This document shows positions 59,451-64,000 of a DNA stretch of 64,000 bases, in pieces (within the stretch, counting starts at the first letter, position 1; each line of letters opens with the position of its first letter). Origin of the DNA: an uncultured Lachnospira sp. Lineage in GTDB: Bacteria; Bacillota; Clostridia; Lachnospirales; Lachnospiraceae. The position numbers were made by a program, and so were the translations under genes. Below the pieces are notes generated by a model. It did not search any database. It was not told the DNA's origin and was given only the letters and a program-made list of their open reading frames with translations. The stretch lies in contig CAMHLZ010000004.1 in assembly GCA_946186125.1 (NCBI GenBank), forward strand, positions 1-64,000. The letters run 5' to 3'.

Positions 59451-60194
59451 CTATTCTGTTGTAACCTGCTGAACACCGAGACCACCAAGGAACAAATCCG
59501 TACGACCTGATGCACTTTCAGGAATTTCTACTTTAGTCTGTTTTCTGTCATCTCCCGTAATAGCATATTCTTTATATGAACCGTTACATGTTACAGTATC
59601 GTTAGAAGCATCGCATGTGAATGTAAAATTCTTAAATGCTCTTCTCTTACTTTCATCAGCAAGACTCTTTAATGCAGTCTTAATGTTTGCATATGAACTG
59701 GTCATTGTAAATGTTACATCTGCTGATACTCCTCTGTATGTATTATTCACAGCTGTTGATGTTATAATCGGATCCTGTTCTACCGGATTACCGTCTGCAT
59801 CAACTGTAGGAGTTATCATATCTGTCGTAGTAAGTGAACCGTCAAAAGCATATGTCTCCTCAGGCTCAGTAAATGTTGCCATATCTAAGTTGATTCCTGC
59901 AGATGCCTGAAGCTTATATAAATCCATCAACTCACCTTCATTTGAAATACCGGTGTCAAATTTCTTTAAAACATTCTCATACTCTTTGTTAAACTCATCA
60001 GTTTTCTTAATATAATCATCTTTATGGGCATAATCAGCCTTTAATTCATCTCTTCTGACCTTTAACTCATTTATCTCTGCCTGTAATTCACTATTCTTGC
60101 TATTATATGCATTAAATCCAAACATATATGATAAAACGAGTGCCACAATACCCAATACAACAACTAATAATCCTGTACTATTTGATTTTTTCAT
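59451..60194 (-). CDS. pilO: PilO-like type IV pilus alignment protein
   Basis: N-terminal TM, coiled coil QAEINELKVRRDELKADYAHKDDYIKKTDEFNKEYENVLKKF; follows PilM/N; start at MKKSNSTG with RBS AGGAGG. Confidence 0.75.
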   Translation of the reverse strand: MKKSNSTGLLVVVLGIVALVLSYMFGFNAYNSKNSELQAEINELKVRRDELKADYAHKDDYIKKTDEFNKEYENVLKKFDTGISNEGELMDLYKLQASAGINLDMATFTEPEETYAFDGSLTTTDMITPTVDADGNPVEQDPIITSTAVNNTYRGVSADVTFTMTSSYANIKTALKSLADESKRRAFKNFTFTCDASNDTVTCNGSYKEYAITGDDRKQTKVEIPESASGRTDLFLGGLGVQQVTTE

Positions 60195-60195
60195 A

Positions 60196-61803
60196 TTATT
60201 TAGCCTCCTCTGTCGTAGTTTCTGTCTCCTCAGCATCTTCCTTTATCTGAGAATCTTTTAAAATGCTAAATCTCAAAGTATAAGAGACTCCGTTTTCAGC
60301 ATCTTCTGCTATATTTGATACAATATCTCCGTCGATATTCTTGCATTTCTCCAAAGCAACTTTTAACTGAGCAACCTGAGCTTTATCAGTTGCAGTACCA
60401 TTAATTGTCACTACTCCATCATTTACAAGCATATTGCTTATTCTTACCGCAGATGGCATTGATTTTTCCAACTCATCCAAAAGTGGTACTGTCCACTCTG
60501 AACCATTTTCAGTAAGCTTATAATATGACTTAAGAGCTCCTGCTTTTTCTTCGGCTATAGTCATATCATTTTTTATACCCTCTATCTCTTCATACTGAGC
60601 TATCTCTGCAAATACATTTTTTTCCTCTGCCTTAAGTGTAATATTCTTCACTAACGGAATAGCCGTAAGTACTGCTGCAACTACCACGAGACCGAGACCT
60701 GCTGCAATAAGTTTTCCATCTCCTGCTGCTGAAGCACTGCTGGCTCCTGCCTGTGATTCTGCCGCTGAATAAGCTACAAAGTTAACCGGCGACAAAGTAG
60801 CACCGATATTTGTCATGTACTGTCTTAATGATGTCTCAGGAAGTTTGATACGGTTATATGATTCAACGTTTTTCAATACAGTAACACGCTCTGCCGGCAG
60901 ACTAGTCTCATTAGCAAACAAAGTGTCAATACCCATGATATCAGCACCATCACCGATGATAACAATCTTCTGTAACGGAGCATCCTGATTTCTTGAAGAA
61001 TAATACTCTATAACACGGTTTATATTATTTACAAGATGCTTTAATGAACCTGTAATCTCATCTGCATCCACATTATCTTTTACAATCTTTGCAGTAGATA
61101 AGAGTTCAAGAGCAACTCTTGCCTTTACATTTTTGCTGTTCATTACTTCATTAAGAAGAGTTGACTCACCGTAAGGTATTGTTCTCTGTAACTGCAACAC
61201 ATTATTATTCATAACAGAAAGAATAGTAGTATCCATACCCATCTGGATAACAAGGTTTGGCTTCGCATCTGTCTGTATCTTGATAACCTGTAATGTACTG
61301 TTTCCTGAATAATCGACAGCATTTACTTTTTTTCCTAAAACTTTACCAAGATTATAATAACTTTGTACCATTGCTTCAGGTGCCGCATATACAAGCACTC
61401 TTAACTTCTTCTCGTCTTTTGTGTCTTTTGACTCAAGAAGTGTATAAGATAATACATAGTCGCTCATATTAACAGGGAAATAATCCGTTGCATTTGAATT
61501 AATCAAACTCTGGATTTTATCCTTCTTTACTAAAGGAAGAACTACTTCCTTTGCAGCAACTCTTGATGAAGCCAAAACGAAAGTTATACTATCGTTGGTA
61601 ATCTGCTCTTCCATCATTGCGTTTCTGACAGTTTCAGCTACCGCATTAATATCTCTTATAAGTCCGTCTTCTACAGCTCCGTTAGGTGTCTGTACTGAGA
61701 TAGCATGCTTTACCAATACTACTTTCTTCTTTACAACTTCTGATTCACAAATTTTAATAAATTCGCTTCCAACCTCAATGGTTAATTTTGTCTTTGATGC
61801 CAT
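60196..61803 (-). CDS. PilM-PilN fusion: actin-like ATPase plus TM and PilN-like periplasmic/extracytoplasmic domain
   Basis: PilM-like N-term (LTIEVGSEFIKICESEVVKKKVVLVKHAI...IVIIGDGADIMGIDTLF) followed by TM GLGLVVVAAVLTAIPLV and PilN-like LLDELEKSMPSAVRISNMLVNDGVVTINGTATDKAQVAQLKVALEK. Confidence 0.82.
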   Translation of the reverse strand: MASKTKLTIEVGSEFIKICESEVVKKKVVLVKHAISVQTPNGAVEDGLIRDINAVAETVRNAMMEEQITNDSITFVLASSRVAAKEVVLPLVKKDKIQSLINSNATDYFPVNMSDYVLSYTLLESKDTKDEKKLRVLVYAAPEAMVQSYYNLGKVLGKKVNAVDYSGNSTLQVIKIQTDAKPNLVIQMGMDTTILSVMNNNVLQLQRTIPYGESTLLNEVMNSKNVKARVALELLSTAKIVKDNVDADEITGSLKHLVNNINRVIEYYSSRNQDAPLQKIVIIGDGADIMGIDTLFANETSLPAERVTVLKNVESYNRIKLPETSLRQYMTNIGATLSPVNFVAYSAAESQAGASSASAAGDGKLIAAGLGLVVVAAVLTAIPLVKNITLKAEEKNVFAEIAQYEEIEGIKNDMTIAEEKAGALKSYYKLTENGSEWTVPLLDELEKSMPSAVRISNMLVNDGVVTINGTATDKAQVAQLKVALEKCKNIDGDIVSNIAEDAENGVSYTLRFSILKDSQIKEDAEETETTTEEAK

Positions 61804-61830
61804 TTGATAGCCTCCCTCTAGATTTTGTCA

Positions 61831-62583
61831 TTACATATACATATGTAAATACCATCTTATTATTTGTTCACCATATACCATAGATATATATATACCCAAT
61901 GATAAATATGGTCCGAATGCCAAGACTCTATCCTTATCTTTCACCTTCATAAGTGTTATATGAATGACAGAACCTAAAACGCATCCTAAGCCTAACGAAA
62001 GAATGATAAGTTTCCATCCGACTAAAAGCCCGGCAGCCGCCATAAGCTTCACGTCGCCTCCACCCATACCTCTTCCTTTCGTTATCAATAAGATCAACAG
62101 TAAAAATCCACTCACTGATACCATTCCTATCACATAATTGTACCAATGGTGATAATCTACTATTAATCTAATAATTCCTAAAATACCGATGAAAATATTA
62201 AAGGACACAGGAATCTCGTACGTACGCCAATCAATAATACTGAGTGCCAATAATGCTGATGTAGCCAAACAGTACAATATACTTGTTATGTTAAAACCAT
62301 TAGCAAGTACGATTATTCCATATAAAATTCCATTCAAAGCCTCTACAGCAGGATACTGCCATGATAGCTTAGTTTTGCAATATCTGCATTTTCCTCTTAA
62401 TAAAAGAAAACTGATAAGTGGTACTAAATCGTACCACTTAATCTGTTTTCCACATGACATGCAATGGGATCTTACAACCACTACACTTTCATTCTTAGGA
62501 ATTCTATAAATGCATACATTTAAGAAACTTCCTATTATGACACCATATACAATTGTAAGAACCAAATATATTATTCCCATCAC
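61831..62583 (-). CDS. Prepilin peptidase (PilD/TadV-type A24)
   Basis: IGSFLNVCIYRIPKNESVVVVRSHCMSCGKQIKWYDLVPLISFLLLRGKCRYCKTKLSWQYPAVE; GMGGGDVKLMAAAGL. Confidence 0.96.
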   Translation of the reverse strand: MMGIIYLVLTIVYGVIIGSFLNVCIYRIPKNESVVVVRSHCMSCGKQIKWYDLVPLISFLLLRGKCRYCKTKLSWQYPAVEALNGILYGIIVLANGFNITSILYCLATSALLALSIIDWRTYEIPVSFNIFIGILGIIRLIVDYHHWYNYVIGMVSVSGFLLLILLITKGRGMGGGDVKLMAAAGLLVGWKLIILSLGLGCVLGSVIHITLMKVKDKDRVLAFGPYLSLGIYISMVYGEQIIRWYLHMYM

Positions 62584-62602
62584 ATCTCACCAAATATCCA
62601 CA

Positions 62603-63025
62603 CTAGAATGTAGCCTTAATATCATATGAACCATCAGAGTTCTTCTTAACTGTTGCTGTTGCATACTTAGTTGTATCTACCTTACTCTGTGTCTTAGCTG
62701 CTTCTATAGCTGTATCAATTGCTGTTTTTGCATCAGCATCATTAGATGTTCCACTAACTGTACATCCAGAAGCACCAAATGTTACTGTTATACTAGTACC
62801 TGCTGTAGAAATAAAGTCGCCATGTGACATTTCAAAATCTGTGATACATGTCTTAAGTGTTGCTTCAATTTCATCTAAGTTCTTTGTGTCAGCATTCTTC
62901 TTAGAAGAACCAAGATACTTTGTTAAGTTTGGAGCAATAATCGCTACTAATACAGCCATAATAGCTATAACGATAATAAGCTCGATTAATGAGAAACCTT
63001 TGTTGTTGTTTGTGATTTTTTTCAT
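62603..63025 (-). CDS. Type IV pilin (paralogue 2)
   Basis: NNKGFSLIELIIVIAIMAVLVAIIAPNLTKYLGSSKKNADTKN. Confidence 0.93.
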   Translation of the reverse strand: MKKITNNNKGFSLIELIIVIAIMAVLVAIIAPNLTKYLGSSKKNADTKNLDEIEATLKTCITDFEMSHGDFISTAGTSITVTFGASGCTVSGTSNDADAKTAIDTAIEAAKTQSKVDTTKYATATVKKNSDGSYDIKATF

Positions 63026-63064
63026 AAAATCATCTCTCCTTTTCTTTTAAAAAAATTTTTATCT

Positions 63065-63085
63065 AAAAATGCATTCTGCATTTTT
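63065..63085 (-). terminator. Intercistronic hairpin between tandem pilins (attenuator/processing candidate)
   Basis: Perfect AAAAATGCA-ttc-TGCATTTTT stem, followed on minus strand by AGATAAAAATTTTTTT. Confidence 0.55.
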
Positions 63086-63096
63086 GAACAATTTTA

Positions 63097-63528
63097 TTAT
63101 TTTGTTACTGTTGCATTTCCAATGGTAACTTTAATATTATAGCCATTTTCAGGCGAAGTATTTTTCAAAGATATAGTAGCAGTCGCAACACCTGCTGCAC
63201 CACTTACTTCCCTGCTTGTTGGATCTTTATTCACAGTGGAATCAAGCATTGTATTGAATGCTACCGGTCCACCGCTAACGGTTCTTCCTGACCAAGTTAA
63301 TGTAACCGGAGAGCCACCTGCAGCTATAAAATTTCCATGATTAATCTCATAATCAGTCAAACATGTCAATATCGAATCTGCCAAATCATCCGCATTGTGC
63401 AAGTCTGTATTACGCTTAGCCTGACCAAGATACTTTGTTAAATTGGGAGCAATTATAGCTACCAATACCGCCATTATCGCAATAACGATAATTAATTCAA
63501 TTAATGAAAAACCTCCATTCTTTTTCAT
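63097..63528 (-). CDS. Type IV pilin (paralogue 1)
   Basis: KNGGFSLIELIIVIAIMAVLVAIIAPNLTKYLGQAKRNTDLHNAD. Confidence 0.93.
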   Translation of the reverse strand: MKKNGGFSLIELIIVIAIMAVLVAIIAPNLTKYLGQAKRNTDLHNADDLADSILTCLTDYEINHGNFIAAGGSPVTLTWSGRTVSGGPVAFNTMLDSTVNKDPTSREVSGAAGVATATISLKNTSPENGYNIKVTIGNATVTK

Positions 63529-63549
63529 AACATCATTTCCTTTCGAAGA

Positions 63550-64000
63550 TTAAACATCCCCGCCTCCTGCCATATCATACATACCAAACATTGGTATCAG
63601 AACTGACATTATAATTACACCAACCACTGCAGCCATAACTACTATCAATAAAGGTTCTATTACTGCCGAAACCTGTTCTGTCGCAACCTCTACTTCCTCC
63701 TCAAAATAAGTAGCAGCTGTTATCAGCATATCTTCCATATTACCTGTTTCCTCACCTATTCCTATCATATGAATAATCATATTAGGGAATACCTGACTGT
63801 TTCTAAGTGGTTCAGATAACGGTCTACCTTGTGCAACCTTTTCCTTAGCGTCCAATACCGCATCCCTGAATCTCAAATTTGTCATCGTCTTTGCCACAAT
63901 ATCAAGTGAATCAATCATAGACAAACCTGCTGCTGTAAGTGTTGATAAGTTTCTTGCAAACTGAGCTGACCCTGACTTTACTGTCATATTGCCAAATATA
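63550..64000 (-). CDS. pilC: PilC/GspF inner-membrane platform protein, C-terminal part (runs off window)
   Basis: FGNMTVKSGSAQFARNLSTLTAAGLSMIDSLDIVAKT; frame stays open to the window edge. Confidence 0.9.
   Translation of the reverse strand, partial: IFGNMTVKSGSAQFARNLSTLTAAGLSMIDSLDIVAKTMTNLRFRDAVLDAKEKVAQGRPLSEPLRNSQVFPNMIIHMIGIGEETGNMEDMLITAATYFEEEVEVATEQVSAVIEPLLIVVMAAVVGVIIMSVLIPMFGMYDMAGGGDV

Overview
The window looks like a chromosomal segment from a motile, low-GC Lachnospiraceae-like Clostridium relative; this assignment is by protein style only, with no search run. Almost every gene is on the minus strand. Reading in the direction of transcription (high to low coordinates) there are three parts. 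(1) A type IV pilus locus: pilC (cut by the window edge), two tandem pilins, prepilin peptidase, a PilM-PilN fusion, PilO, a set of four minor-pilin-like proteins including an 873-aa GspK/PilX-like one, and a 1927-aa membrane-anchored protein. (2) A comM-dprA-topA-codY cluster with its own promoter. (3) A long fla/che operon (flgB to the fliA sigma factor, then FapA, a SwrB-position coiled-coil/HTH protein and an MltG-N-like protein), a 1758-aa pectate-lyase-fold surface protein, then rpsB-tsf. The order dprA-topA-codY-flgB...sigD-(swrB)-rpsB-tsf matches what I know of Bacillus subtilis, so the backbone is ordinary and the pilus locus and surface proteins are the accessory parts. The observations I rate highest are: the giant pilus-linked protein with three apparent Rossmann/GATase-like modules; the oversized GspK/PilX-like minor pilin; a 166-bp multi-hairpin inverted-repeat element between a stop codon and its terminator; a perfect 17-bp palindrome that exactly fills the -35/-10 spacer of the comM promoter; and a structured rpsB leader. 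No CRISPR, rRNA or tRNA was recognised.
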